A DNA stretch of 51,183 nt from Bacillus xiapuensis (GTDB lineage: Bacteria > Bacillota > Bacilli > Bacillales > Domibacillaceae), in NCBI RefSeq assembly GCF_002797355.1, contig NZ_KZ454940.1, positions 763,022-814,204 of the forward strand. The letters run 5' to 3'. Below the pieces are notes generated by a model that saw only the letters and a list, made by a program, of their open reading frames with translations, did not search any database and had not been told where the DNA came from. Each line of letters begins with the position of its first letter. Positions within the stretch are counted from its first letter, which is position 1. Of the stretch, positions 19,946-29,193 are shown piece by piece. The translations under genes were made by a program, and so were the position numbers.

Positions 19946-20905
19946 ATGTGTAACCAGTATTTAGATCCAAGCTTGAAAATTTTTGCTCTTAATTCCAACA
20001 TGGCTCTTGCTAAGGAGATAGCAGAATCGATTGGTGTGGAATTAGGTCAATGCTCTGTGAAACGTTTTAGTGACGGAGAGATTCAAATCAACATCGAAGA
20101 AAGCATTCGCGGCTGCGACGTCTATGTCATCCAATCCACTAGTGCGCCGGTCAATGATAATTTAATGGAAACATTGATTATGATTGATGCGTTAAAACGA
20201 GCATCTGCCAAAACGATTAACATTGTTCTCCCGTACTATGGTTATGCACGTCAGGACCGTAAAGCCCGTGCGCGTGAACCGATTACCGCCAAGCTAGTCG
20301 CCAACTTGTTTGAAACAGCTGGTGCTACTCGCGTCATCACTCTGGATCTGCATGCTCCGCAAATCCAAGGATTCTTTGATATTCCTATTGACCATTTAAT
20401 GGGCGTGCCGATTTTAGCGGATTATTTTAAGAAAAAAGGTTTCAAAGGCGAAGACATTGTGATCGTCTCTCCTGATCATGGCGGAGTGACACGTGCCAGA
20501 AAAATGGCCGATCGTTTAAAAGCGCCAATCGCCATTATTGATAAACGCCGCCCGCGGCCTAATGTGGCAGAGGTAATGAATATTGTCGGAAATATTGACG
20601 GAAAGATTGCGATTCTAGTTGATGATATTATTGACACGGCAGGGACCATTACATTAGCGGCAAATGCATTGGTAGAGAATGGGGCGAAAGAGGTCTATGC
20701 AAGTTGTACGCATCCCGTGCTATCCGGACCTGCGATCGAACGCATTCAAAACTCCAATATTAAAGAGCTTGTGATCACAAACTCTATCGCTTTACCGGAA
20801 GAAAAGAAAACAGATAAAATCGTCGAACTTTCAGTTGCTTCCCTCATTGGAGAAGCGATAATTCGCGTGCATGAAGAGCAATCCGTAAGCACGTTATTCG
20901 ATTAA
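19946..20905 (+). CDS. prs: Ribose-phosphate pyrophosphokinase
   Basis: Makes PRPP from ribose-5-phosphate and ATP, for purines, pyrimidines, NAD, histidine and tryptophan. It has 319 residues, class [17 protein letters not shown], the flexible-loop [10 protein letters not shown] and the PRPP loop [11 protein letters not shown] are intact. The start is ATG 19946 after GCGGAGG; the in-frame ATG 19931 overlaps the glmU stop and lies upstream of the ribosome binding site. Its product is the effector sensed by PurR in this window. Confidence 0.98.
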   Translation: MCNQYLDPSLKIFALNSNMALAKEIAESIGVELGQCSVKRFSDGEIQINIEESIRGCDVYVIQSTSAPVNDNLMETLIMIDALKRASAKTINIVLPYYGYARQDRKARAREPITAKLVANLFETAGATRVITLDLHAPQIQGFFDIPIDHLMGVPILADYFKKKGFKGEDIVIVSPDHGGVTRARKMADRLKAPIAIIDKRRPRPNVAEVMNIVGNIDGKIAILVDDIIDTAGTITLAANALVENGAKEVYASCTHPVLSGPAIERIQNSNIKELVITNSIALPEEKKTDKIVELSVASLIGEAIIRVHEEQSVSTLFD

Positions 20906-20973
20906 TGGAGAGCCTAAATGCAAGGTGACCGGGAACAATCCGAAAAATAGAATCGCTGCTTGCACATAAAAAC

Positions 20974-21018
20974 ACACCGAAGAATGCAGATTTCCCGTCA
21001 TTCTTCGGTGTTTTATTT
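20974..21018 (+). terminator. prs terminator
   Basis: ACACCGAAGAATG pairs perfectly with CATTCTTCGGTGT, followed by TTTATTTT. Confidence 0.92.
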
Positions 21019-21206
21019 TGGCGGATTTCATCTGTTTACTTATTTTTTAAGAAGAAAAGCGGAATTGATCCGATTTTTAAAGTCTGCTTGAAACACATTT
21101 GCGGGTGGAAAGAGGACGAGTGAGGAGGAGAGCGGATGTTCATCAAGCAGCATGTCCGGAACAGCTTCTTTTCGCAAGAGGACTTGAAAGAATTTCTGTT
21201 TATTAG

Positions 21207-21232
21207 GTTTAATGGCTGAAAGCTTAGGGAAT
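21207..21232 (+). promoter_or_regulatory. Sigma-B promoter of ctc
   Basis: GTTTAA (21207-21212), 14 bp, then GGGAAT (21227-21232) matches the general-stress sigma-B consensus GTTTAA-N12-14-GGGWAT. ctc was the prototype sigma-B gene in B. subtilis, so the stress control is conserved. Confidence 0.85.
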
Positions 21233-21297
21233 AGATAAGTTAAGGCATTGGAAAGATAGAATAATTAGATCACTACATAGGAGGGTGAGTTACTCTA

Positions 21298-21903
21298 ATG
21301 AGTACTTTACTTGAAGTGAAAAAAAGAGAAAATTTCCAAGGATCAGGCTTAACGAAGCTTCGCGAGGAAGGCTATTTCCCTGCGATTGTGTATGGGAAAG
21401 GAAAAGAAAATGATGCCGTTTATGTCAATGAAGGGGACTTTTTCAAGGTGATAAAAGAAGTTGGCCGCAACGGAGTGATTTCTTTAAATGTCGGCGGCAC
21501 ATCTTATAATGTGGTTTTGCAAGATTATCAGCAAGATCCGATCAAAAACCACATCGTTCATGCGGACTTTCTGGCAGTCGATTTATCTTCTGAAATGACA
21601 GCGAATGTTCGAGTGGAATTAGAAGGGGAAGCGGCTGGTGCAAAAGAAGGCGGCGTTGTTCAACAGCCGTTGTATGAATTAGCTGTTACAGCGAAGGTCA
21701 GTGAATTTCCAGAACGCATCTTAGTGAATATCAGCGAATTGAAAATCGGAGAGACCATCACGGTAGGAGATATTCGCAAACAATATTCATTCACAATTGC
21801 CCATGAAGACGAAGAAGCCATTGTTTCGGTATTGCCGCCGGCTGTAGAGAAGGATACAAAGGAAGAAACAGCAACAGAAGAAGCAGCTGAAACAGCAGAA
21901 TAA
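21298..21903 (+). CDS. ctc: General stress protein Ctc / ribosomal protein bL25
   Basis: A 5S rRNA-binding ribosomal protein of the bL25/TL5/Ctc family, 201 residues. The N-terminal bL25 domain (to about residue 92) contains LREEGYFPAIVYGKG and is followed by the Ctc-type beta domain, then an acidic, low-complexity tail (about 185-201). It associates with ribosomes under stress. ATG 21298 has GGAGGGTGAG upstream. The sigma-B promoter and strong terminator (21927-22004) make it a single-gene unit. Confidence 0.95.
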   Translation: MSTLLEVKKRENFQGSGLTKLREEGYFPAIVYGKGKENDAVYVNEGDFFKVIKEVGRNGVISLNVGGTSYNVVLQDYQQDPIKNHIVHADFLAVDLSSEMTANVRVELEGEAAGAKEGGVVQQPLYELAVTAKVSEFPERILVNISELKIGETITVGDIRKQYSFTIAHEDEEAIVSVLPPAVEKDTKEETATEEAAETAE

Positions 21904-21926
21904 ATGATAAGCGTTAGATTGCTTAC

Positions 21927-22004
21927 AGGATTAGCTTCCGCCTATTTGCTGGAGGATGTCATCATCCAAAAGGATTGGGCTGGCGGAAGCTAATCCTTTT
22001 TTTT
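21927..22004 (+). terminator. ctc terminator with long loop
   Basis: AGGATTAGCTTCCGCC pairs perfectly (16 bp) with GGCGGAAGCTAATCCT, followed by TTTTTTTT. The loop is about 38 bases and includes a GGATGtcaTCATCC-like inner hairpin. Confidence 0.92.
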
Positions 22005-22116
22005 GTTAGAAAGAGTAAATCAGCAGATTTAAAAGTATAATTTCGCGGCTATGTACGTTATACTTGAGATAACTGCGTGCATTTAGTGAGTTTAGAAGGA
22101 ATTTGAGGTGCAGAAG

Positions 22117-22677
22117 ATGAAGTTAATAGTAGGCCTTGGAAACCCTGGAGCTGCCTACGCAGGTACAAGGCATAATATTGGATTCGATGTTATTGATGAG
22201 CTGGCGGAACGTTATCAAGTGCAGCTGACGGAAGCAAAGCATAAAGGAGTTTACACCATCATTCGCAAAGGCTCAGAGAAAGCGATTATTCTTAAGCCTC
22301 TCACATATATGAATCTGTCTGGAGAAAGCATTGGTCAAGTGATGCGCTATTATGATCTAACAGCGGAGGATTTGCTCGTGATTTACGATGACCTGGATTT
22401 GCCTGTAGGGAAAATCCGGCTGCGTCAAAAAGGCAGCGCTGGAGGGCATAATGGAATCAAGTCCACTATTGCCCACGTTGGAACGCAAAACTTTAAAAGG
22501 ATTCGCATCGGAATTGACCGTCCGACAGGAATGATGAAGGTGCCCGATTATGTGCTTGGCCGCTTTACAGCAGAAGAGCGGGCCGTGATGAAAGAAGCCG
22601 TAGCCGCGAGTGCGGATGCAGCGGAAGCATGGCTCGATCAGCCGTTTTTAGAAGTAATGAATCGCTTCAATAAATAG
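22117..22677 (+). CDS. pth: Peptidyl-tRNA hydrolase (SpoVC)
   Basis: Recycles tRNA from peptidyl-tRNA dropped by ribosomes; essential, and known as SpoVC because a mutation blocks sporulation. It has 186 residues. N9, H19 (in GTRHN) and the aspartate of YDDLDLP form the active centre, and GSAGGHNGIKS is intact. The start is ATG 22117; the in-frame GTG 22108 is part of the GAGGTG ribosome binding site. fin and mfd follow, the same order as in B. subtilis. Confidence 0.96.
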   Translation: MKLIVGLGNPGAAYAGTRHNIGFDVIDELAERYQVQLTEAKHKGVYTIIRKGSEKAIILKPLTYMNLSGESIGQVMRYYDLTAEDLLVIYDDLDLPVGKIRLRQKGSAGGHNGIKSTIAHVGTQNFKRIRIGIDRPTGMMKVPDYVLGRFTAEERAVMKEAVAASADAAEAWLDQPFLEVMNRFNK

Positions 22678-22751
22678 AATGAATAATGATCTTCCTTCAT
22701 GGCTATACTAATGATGACAATAGAAGAAGTTGGCAGCGAAGGAGGAAGAAG

Positions 22752-22982
22752 ATGCCTATTCATTACATTTGCCGCCATTGCAGAACAACGGTTGGGAGCT
22801 TGAATCAATCGGTTATATCAGCTAAACAGTTAGGGATTCATGCACTGACGGATCAGGAAAGAACCGATATGGTTCATTATGATCAAGACGGCAGCATAAC
22901 GATAACGACAATATGTGAAGATTGCCAGGAGCTTCTTGAGAGAAATCCTGAATTTCATCAATATGATTATCTGATACATTAA
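22752..22982 (+). CDS. fin: Anti-sigma-F factor Fin
   Basis: A 76-residue zinc-binding protein (YabK) that inhibits sigma-F and speeds the switch to sigma-G in the forespore. CRHC near residue 7-10 and CEDC near residue 56-59 form the zinc-ribbon ligands, and the length equals the B. subtilis protein. The start is ATG 22752 with GGAGGAAG upstream; an in-frame extension to 22686 has no ribosome binding site. Together with CsfB at 165, the window encodes two anti-sigma proteins acting on sequential sporulation sigma factors. Confidence 0.92.
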   Translation: MPIHYICRHCRTTVGSLNQSVISAKQLGIHALTDQERTDMVHYDQDGSITITTICEDCQELLERNPEFHQYDYLIH

Positions 22983-22986
22983 AGTA

Positions 22987-23014
22987 GCTTTGGATAGCGA
23001 TCCAAAGCATTTTT
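22987..23014 (+). terminator. fin terminator
   Basis: GCTTTGGAT pairs perfectly with ATCCAAAGC around a 4-base loop, followed by TTTTT. Confidence 0.9.
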
Positions 23015-23108
23015 CTGTTTCATTACTGACAGATTTTGATGGAGCAAAGGGAAGCTTTTGCTTTGGGAGGATAGAAGCATCTGTCCGTTATAGGGGGAGG
23101 AACAACGC

Positions 23109-26100
23109 GTGAAGAGCTTACAAAATATATTTTTGCAAAATAATGATATTCAATCCATTTTACAAGGGCTGTCAGCTGGAATGAAGGAGCAGCTGGCTTC
23201 AGGGCTGTCAGGTTCTGCGCGGGCTTTGTTTATTGCAGCTGCTTACCAGCAAACGAATAAGCCGATTTTAGTCGTCACGTATAATTTGTTGCAAGCGCAA
23301 AAATTGCATGATGACTTGCTGCAGTTTATCGACGAGCAAGAAGTGTATTTGTATGCTGCTGATGAACTGATTGCAGCCGAGATCAGCATTGCCAGTCCGG
23401 AATTGCGGGCGCAGCGAATTGAAGTATTAAATCACATCGTCAATGTAGGCAGAGGCGTATACATTGTGCCGGTTTCAGGAATCCGGAAACTATTGCCGCC
23501 GAAACGAGATTGGCAAGCTTTGCAAAGGACATTGGCTGTCGGAGAAGAAGTGGATCATGATGAAATGATTCGTACATTGATTGCGATGGGCTACCAGCGG
23601 GCGGATATGGTTTATGCTCCAGGTGAATTTAGCGTGCGCGGGGGCATTATCGATATTTATCCGCTCACCATAAATGATCCCATCCGCATCGAATTATTTG
23701 ATACAGAAGTGGATTCCATCCGCACCTTCTCCATTGAAAATCAGCGTTCACTGGAGAATCAGTCTTCCATTAGCATAGGTCCTGTGTCAGAAACGCCGCA
23801 TCATCCGGCACATTTAGTGCGGCTCGCCCAGCGGCTGGAAAATGCCTTGGAGGATACGTTAAAGAAAGTGAAAAATGAAAAATCGCGGGAGTTGTTAGAA
23901 AAGAATATCAATTCCGAAATTGAACGACTCAAGCAAGGAACCGCGATAGAAGGAATTGCAAAGTATGCGGAAATGATGTATGAGCAGCCGATGAGCCTTG
24001 CGGATTACTTGCCGGAGAATGGATTGGTGTTTTTTGATGAAATCAGCCGCATCCGGGAGATGAACGATTCGCTTGAGCAAGAGGAAGCGGAATGGTATAC
24101 GTCTCTTCTTGAAGAAGGAAAAGTTGTCCATGACACGAAGCTGTCCTACACTTTCAGCGAGGTCATCACACATATAAGACAGCCAATTATTTATCTTGCT
24201 TTATTTTTACGCAAGATTGCCCATACCCATCCGGAGAACATCGTGAACTTCTCATGCCGGCCGATGCAAAATTTTCACGGACAAATGAACGTGCTGCAGA
24301 CGGAAGTAGAGCGATGGAAAAAGCTTGGCATGACCGTTGTATTTCTCGGAGAAACGAAAGAGCGTCTTAAGAAAATAGGAAGAACTCTGCAAGATTACGA
24401 GATTGAAGCGGCAATTGCTCCTGAAAGTAATCAAATTTCCGAGCGGGCTATCCAAATTGCAGAAGGTTCGTTAACAGCAGGTTTTGAATTTCCGGCGCTG
24501 AAGCTGGCCGTTATTACAGAACAGGAGCTGTTCAATAAAAAAACGAAGAGAAGCAAGAGCCGGCAAAAGCTATCGAACGCTGAACGGATTAAGAGTTATT
24601 CAGAGCTTAAGCCCGGTGATTATGTCGTTCATGTCAATCATGGAATTGGAAAGTACTTGGGGATTGAAACACTGGAAATCAAAGGTGTGCACAAAGACTA
24701 TTTAAATATCAAGTACCAAGGAACCGATCATTTGTATGTTCCAGTTGAACAGATTGAGCTCGTTCAGAAATATGTAGGTTCAGAAGGAAAGGAACCGAAA
24801 ATTTATAAGCTTGGCGGCAGTGAATGGAAACGGGTGAAGAACAAGGTCCAGTCATCCGTTCAAGATATTGCTGATGATTTGATTAAGCTTTATGCGGAGC
24901 GGGAGGCAGCAAAGGGGTATGCTTATTCGCCGGACGGAGATATGCAGCGTGAGTTTGAGATGTCCTTTCCTTATGAAGAAACGGAAGACCAGCTTCGTTC
25001 CATACAGGAAATTAAATATGATATGGAGAAGGAGCGGCCGATGGATCGTCTTTTATGCGGGGATGTCGGCTATGGAAAAACCGAGGTTGCGATTCGGGCT
25101 GCTTTCAAAGCGATCACAGACGGCAAGCAAGTGGCCTTTCTTGTTCCGACTACGATTCTTGCCCAGCAGCATTATGAAACGCTGAAGGAGCGATTTCGTG
25201 ATTTTCCCATAACGGTCGGATTGCTGAGCCGTTTCCGTTCCCGGAAGCAGCAAACCGAAACGCTGAAAGGGCTAAAAAGCGGTACAGTAGACATCGTAGT
25301 CGGCACACATCGGCTGCTGTCCAAAGACGTTCAATATCATGATCTGGGTCTGCTCATCGTTGATGAAGAGCAGCGCTTCGGCGTGACGCATAAAGAAAAA
25401 ATAAAAAAGCTAAAAACAAATGTCGACGTCCTCACCTTGACGGCTACACCGATTCCCCGCACGCTTCATATGTCGATGCTCGGCGTGCGAGACTTGTCGG
25501 TCATTGAAACACCGCCGGAGAATCGTTTTCCTGTGCAAACTTACGTGGTCGAGCATAATCCGGCTTTGGTCAGAGAGGCGATTGAGCGGGAGCTGGCCCG
25601 GGACGGACAAGTTTTTTATCTATATAATCGCGTGGAAGATATTGAGCGCAAAGCTGACGAAATCTCCATGCTAGTGCCGGATGCTAGAGTGACCTATGCG
25701 CATGGCCAGATGACTGAACGAGAGCTGGAAAGCGTCATTTTAAGCTTTTTAGAAGGAGAATCAGACGTATTAGTGACGACAACAATCATCGAGACCGGTG
25801 TGGACATCCCTAATGTGAACACGCTGATTGTTCATGACGCGGATCGGATGGGGCTATCCCAGCTGTATCAAATCCGTGGCCGCGTCGGCCGTTCCAACCG
25901 TGTGGCTTATGCTTACTTTATGTACAGAAAAGATAAAGTCCTTTCAGAAACGGCGGAGAAGCGTCTGCAAGCTATTAAAGAATTCACAGAGCTTGGGTCA
26001 GGGTTTAAAATTGCGATGCGCGACTTATCCATCCGCGGAGCCGGTAACCTGCTCGGTGCGCAGCAGCACGGATTTATCGACTCTGTCGGCTTTGACCTGT

Positions 26101-26624
26101 ATTCGCAGATGCTGAAGGAAGCGGTCGAGCAAAGACGCGGAAATGTCCAGAAAGAGAAGGCCGCACCATTCGAAGTGGAAGTGTCTATCGATGCATATAT
26201 TCCGGATGCATACATTAAAGACAGTCAGCAAAAAATCGAAATGTACAAGCGTTTCCGCAGCGTTGAGACATTAGAAGAGGTAAGTGAGCTGCAGGAGGAA
26301 ATGATCGACCGCTTTGGCGAATATCCTCGTGAAGTGGAGAGCCTCTTTAAAGTAGCGGAAATGAAGGTGTACGCGACAGCTGTTCAGCTAGAGAAAATCA
26401 AGCAGGACAAGGACCAAGTATTCATTTTGATGACACCAGAAGGAACACAGCGGATGGATGGATCCAAGGTGTTTGAACTATGCAGCAAGCATGGGCGGGC
26501 TGTCGGTCTCGGAATGGAAAATAACCAATTGAAAATTTCCATTGATATAAAAAGAATGGAAGCGGATGCGTGGTTTGCTATTGCTTATGACATTATAAAA
26601 AATCTGGAGCATGCTAGAAAATAA
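23109..26624 (+). CDS. mfd: Transcription-repair coupling factor Mfd
   Basis: A DNA translocase that removes RNA polymerase stalled at lesions and recruits UvrA. It has 1171 residues. Domains in order: UvrB-like N-terminal region (1 to about 350), RNA polymerase interaction domain ([20 protein letters not shown] near 500), RecG-like helicase lobes with GDVGYGKT (K657), the DEEQ box DEEQRFG and the motif VI RGRVGRS, then the C-terminal TRCF autoinhibitory domain. GTG start at 23109 with GGGGGAGG upstream. Confidence 0.98.
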   Translation: MKSLQNIFLQNNDIQSILQGLSAGMKEQLASGLSGSARALFIAAAYQQTNKPILVVTYNLLQAQKLHDDLLQFIDEQEVYLYAADELIAAEISIASPELRAQRIEVLNHIVNVGRGVYIVPVSGIRKLLPPKRDWQALQRTLAVGEEVDHDEMIRTLIAMGYQRADMVYAPGEFSVRGGIIDIYPLTINDPIRIELFDTEVDSIRTFSIENQRSLENQSSISIGPVSETPHHPAHLVRLAQRLENALEDTLKKVKNEKSRELLEKNINSEIERLKQGTAIEGIAKYAEMMYEQPMSLADYLPENGLVFFDEISRIREMNDSLEQEEAEWYTSLLEEGKVVHDTKLSYTFSEVITHIRQPIIYLALFLRKIAHTHPENIVNFSCRPMQNFHGQMNVLQTEVERWKKLGMTVVFLGETKERLKKIGRTLQDYEIEAAIAPESNQISERAIQIAEGSLTAGFEFPALKLAVITEQELFNKKTKRSKSRQKLSNAERIKSYSELKPGDYVVHVNHGIGKYLGIETLEIKGVHKDYLNIKYQGTDHLYVPVEQIELVQKYVGSEGKEPKIYKLGGSEWKRVKNKVQSSVQDIADDLIKLYAEREAAKGYAYSPDGDMQREFEMSFPYEETEDQLRSIQEIKYDMEKERPMDRLLCGDVGYGKTEVAIRAAFKAITDGKQVAFLVPTTILAQQHYETLKERFRDFPITVGLLSRFRSRKQQTETLKGLKSGTVDIVVGTHRLLSKDVQYHDLGLLIVDEEQRFGVTHKEKIKKLKTNVDVLTLTATPIPRTLHMSMLGVRDLSVIETPPENRFPVQTYVVEHNPALVREAIERELARDGQVFYLYNRVEDIERKADEISMLVPDARVTYAHGQMTERELESVILSFLEGESDVLVTTTIIETGVDIPNVNTLIVHDADRMGLSQLYQIRGRVGRSNRVAYAYFMYRKDKVLSETAEKRLQAIKEFTELGSGFKIAMRDLSIRGAGNLLGAQQHGFIDSVGFDLYSQMLKEAVEQRRGNVQKEKAAPFEVEVSIDAYIPDAYIKDSQQKIEMYKRFRSVETLEEVSELQEEMIDRFGEYPREVESLFKVAEMKVYATAVQLEKIKQDKDQVFILMTPEGTQRMDGSKVFELCSKHGRAVGLGMENNQLKISIDIKRMEADAWFAIAYDIIKNLEHARK

Positions 26625-26742
26625 CGTTCAAAATGCATAGAACTTCCCGTATGAAGGATAATAACAATAATGCGACAGAGATAACGAAGACATCGTTTAT
26701 TCGCTGTCAAATAATCATCTGATGAAAGTGAGGCAACATAAG

Positions 26743-27279
26743 ATGAAGGCAACTGGTATTGTTCGTCGAATTGATGATTTAGGGCGGGTGGTGATTCCAA
26801 AGGAAATCCGCCGCACATTGCGAATACGGGAAGGAGACCCTCTGGAAATTTTCGTGGACCGCGATGGGGAAGTTATTTTAAAGAAATACTCGCCGATTAG
26901 TGAACTGGGTGATTTCGCTCAGGAATATGCAGAGGCTTTATTTGATAGCTTAGGCAGCTCTGTGCTGATTTGCGACCGCGATGCAATTATTGCATCTGCA
27001 GGAGTATCGAAAAAGGAGTACATTAATAAAAGTGTAGGGCAATTAATTGAAACAGCCATGGAAGACCGTCAGCCCGCGCTGAATAATCCGCAAGGGCAGG
27101 TTTCGCTGGTCGATGGGCGCGAAGAGCAAGTCCAATCATACGCGCTGGCGCCCATCATTGCCAACGGGGACCCTATCGGATTAGTGTTACTGTTTTCCGC
27201 TGATCGAACGCTGAGTGAAATTGAGAAAAAATTAGCCGAAACGGCAGCAGCATTTCTGGCTAAACAAATGGAGCACTAG
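26743..27279 (+). CDS. spoVT: Stage V sporulation regulator SpoVT
   Basis: A forespore regulator that tunes sigma-G genes. It has 178 residues: an AbrB-like swapped-hairpin DNA-binding domain (1-55, identical to B. subtilis over most of its length) and a GAF domain (56-178) whose ligand is unknown. The start is ATG 26743 with GTGAGG upstream; the in-frame ATG 26722 gives a 7-residue extension not seen in relatives. A terminator follows at 27291. Confidence 0.97.
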   Translation: MKATGIVRRIDDLGRVVIPKEIRRTLRIREGDPLEIFVDRDGEVILKKYSPISELGDFAQEYAEALFDSLGSSVLICDRDAIIASAGVSKKEYINKSVGQLIETAMEDRQPALNNPQGQVSLVDGREEQVQSYALAPIIANGDPIGLVLLFSADRTLSEIEKKLAETAAAFLAKQMEH

Positions 27280-27290
27280 CATAAAAGACG

Positions 27291-27318
27291 GGAAGCGGCA
27301 AAGGCTGCTTCCTTTTTT
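27291..27318 (+). terminator. spoVT terminator
   Basis: GGAAGCgGC pairs with GCTGCTTCC (one mismatch or bulge), followed by TTTTTT. Confidence 0.85.
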
Positions 27319-27405
27319 CGTGCAAATCCTTTACATTTGTAGTAGCTTGTTTTATCCCGCGTGCAAGAGGACGTAAGCCTCTCCCTCTGCGAGAATGGAG
27401 GCGGA

Positions 27406-27557
27406 GAAGCAAAAGTCAAAGCGGGTGAGAACACGGCACCTGCATGCCCGACTCGTTCGGGCCTGCGCGACGCAGGTGACAAAGGCGCTGCGGCAGTCTT
27501 TGTTTTTTTATCAGCGGGGATGAAAGAAAGCACCGGCTGTTTGAAGGTTTACTTTAT
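27406..27557 (+). repeat. Dispersed structured repeat, copy C
   Basis: The longest copy. CACCTGC (27437-27443) pairs with GCAGGTG (27472-27478), enclosing GCCCGA/TCGGGC. ACAAAG (27479-27484) pairs with CTTTGT (27498-27503), followed by a T-run. Then CAGCGGGG-ATGAAAGAAAGCA-CCGGCTG and TTTGAAGGTTTACTTTAT follow. The 5' module (CAAAAGTCAAAGCG, from about 27409) is also seen in decayed copies near the tRNA genes. Confidence 0.85.
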
Positions 27558-27579
27558 AAGAAGGGCAAGGTGATGCAAG

Positions 27580-29181
27580 GTGCCAAAGGCGGATCAGGCG
27601 TCTTTCATGCGCGGAGCCGTCATCTTAACCATGGCCGCTGTCATTGTTAAAATTTTAAGCGCTGTGTACCGGGTGCCCTTTCAGAATATAGTTGGTGACG
27701 TTGGTTTCTATATTTATCAGCAAGTGTATCCTTTATACGGCATGGCAGTGGCCTTATCCACTTATGGATTTCCCGTCATTATTTCTAAATTAATTGCAGA
27801 GCATGAAGGAAACGATTGGTATATACAGAGACTGGTTCGATTGTCCTTTATCATTACCAGTGCAATCGGCGCCGGATTGTTTGCCGCTATTTATTGGGGA
27901 GCCAGCTCGATTGCGGGGCTAATGGGTGATCCTTCTCTTGCACCGCTGATTCAGATAACCGCCTTTTCTTATCTGCTGATGCCTTTATTAACGGTGTGGA
28001 GAGGAACTTTTCAGGGAAAAGGAAATATGGTTCCGACGGCTGTTTCACAAACTGTTGAGCAATCCGTGCGCGTAGGAGCGATTTTGCTGTGCTCTTTCCT
28101 CATCATTGAAATGGGATATTCTCTCTATGGAGCGGGTGCTGCCGCGTTTGCAGGCTCGCTGGCAGGCAGCGTGGCCGGAGCCATTGTTTTATACGTATGC
28201 ATGCGCAAAAGGCACGCCAAATTAACGGTTGGATCACGAGTGAGAGCGCCTCTGCACAAGAAGGAGGCGCGAATCCTTTTAGTGCAAGGAGCGGCGATCT
28301 GTATCTCGAGTATGACACTCGTGCTGCTGCAGCTGGTTGATTCATTGAATCTGTATAGCGGACTTATACAAGCGGGGGCAGATGAGCTGGCGGCTAAAAC
28401 GGCTAAAGGAGTGTACGATCGCGGCCAGCCGCTTGTGCAGCTGGGAACGGTGGCGGCTGCTTCGCTGGCACTGACACTTGTTCCGCTCGTAACGTCGGCT
28501 CATCGAAAGGGAAAGAAGCTTGAATTGAGAAGGGCGGTCCGCCTGGCTTTAAAAGTCAGCTTCACGTTGGGGTTGGCGGCGGCTGTCGGTCTAATCAATA
28601 TCATGGATGCTGTTAACGTCATGCTATTCGAAAGCAGTGAAGGTTCCGCTGTGCTTTCCGTTTTTTGTTTCTCAATTTTGTTCAGCTCGATCATCCTGAC
28701 TTTATCGGGCATACTTCAAGGGCTGGATAAAGAATTTCTTCCAGTCTTTGCCGCTGCGGCAGCCGTGATGGGCAAGTATATCGGAAATGTTGTCCTCGTT
28801 CCCCTCTATGGAACAGCCGGTGCCTCCTTTTCAACAATGATCGCTCTCGGGGGAGCGGCCGTTATGCTGATCATCAGCATCCGCACTTGCTTGAACATCC
28901 GGCTGATCGACTGGATGTTTATAGGGAGGGCGACAGTTGCCGTTGCCTGTATGACGGCTGTGCTGCAGCTGTGGCGGCGTGGAGCCGAACACTTTCTCTT
29001 TAGCGGGGAGGGGAGCCGGGCACAGATGACGGTCATAGCTGTCAGCAGTGTCGTCATAGGAGCCAGTGTTTTTATTTGCGCCCTGCTAAAAGCGGGGTTA
29101 TTTACAAATGAAGAGCTGCGGCAAATTCCACTTGGAGACAAGCTGCAGCAAATCAAGGATAAAATCAGTAAAAAAAAATAG
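27580..29181 (+). CDS. yabM: Polysaccharide/lipid flippase family protein YabM
   Basis: A 533-residue integral membrane protein of the SpoVB/MurJ-like oligosaccharidyl-lipid flippase family (MVF/PST superfamily), with about 14 predicted membrane helices and a short basic C-terminus (DKLQQIKDKISKKK). FPVIISKLIAEHE near the second helix is typical. The substrate is unknown; paralogues flip lipid II or export polysaccharide. The start is GTG 27580 with AAGGTGAT upstream. The repeat copy C ends about 20 bp before it, so its leader may contain that structure. Confidence 0.9.
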   Translation: MPKADQASFMRGAVILTMAAVIVKILSAVYRVPFQNIVGDVGFYIYQQVYPLYGMAVALSTYGFPVIISKLIAEHEGNDWYIQRLVRLSFIITSAIGAGLFAAIYWGASSIAGLMGDPSLAPLIQITAFSYLLMPLLTVWRGTFQGKGNMVPTAVSQTVEQSVRVGAILLCSFLIIEMGYSLYGAGAAAFAGSLAGSVAGAIVLYVCMRKRHAKLTVGSRVRAPLHKKEARILLVQGAAICISSMTLVLLQLVDSLNLYSGLIQAGADELAAKTAKGVYDRGQPLVQLGTVAAASLALTLVPLVTSAHRKGKKLELRRAVRLALKVSFTLGLAAAVGLINIMDAVNVMLFESSEGSAVLSVFCFSILFSSIILTLSGILQGLDKEFLPVFAAAAAVMGKYIGNVVLVPLYGTAGASFSTMIALGGAAVMLIISIRTCLNIRLIDWMFIGRATVAVACMTAVLQLWRRGAEHFLFSGEGSRAQMTVIAVSSVVIGASVFICALLKAGLFTNEELRQIPLGDKLQQIKDKISKKK

Positions 29182-29193
29182 TCAGGAAAGAGT

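Larger units (their letters stand above)
20906..21297. other. prs-ctc gap: terminator, short reading frame and sigma-B promoter
   Basis: A 392-bp gap. It holds the prs terminator (20974-21018), a CGGA/TCCG mini-hairpin followed by T-rich DNA (about 21060-21080), a 27-codon reading frame with a strong GAGGAGGAG ribosome binding site (21136-21219), and the ctc sigma-B promoter (21207-21232), which overlaps the end of that frame. Confidence 0.6.
27280..27579. other. spoVT-yabM gap: terminator and repeat copy C
   Basis: A 300-bp gap. After the spoVT terminator it is filled by a GC-rich stretch with a GCCTCTCC/GGAGGCGG hairpin (about 27376-27405) and repeat copy C. No gene is supported; a reading frame at 27361-27573 lacks a ribosome binding site and follows the repeat. 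Confidence 0.7.

Noticed and set aside
22028-22064. Promoter for pth from TATACT at 22059
   Set aside because: No acceptable -35 at normal spacing; read-through or a weak promoter cannot be told apart.
18201-27573. Similar peptides (AGMKES...CL..CFI) encoded in reading frames across repeat copies B and C
   Set aside because: The likeness comes from the DNA repeat. Copy A has a stop codon at the same place, indels break the frame between halves, and there is no ribosome binding site.
27749-27757. DnaA-box-like TTATCCACT
   Set aside because: A single near match inside yabM without a cluster; not evidence of an origin or a DnaA site.
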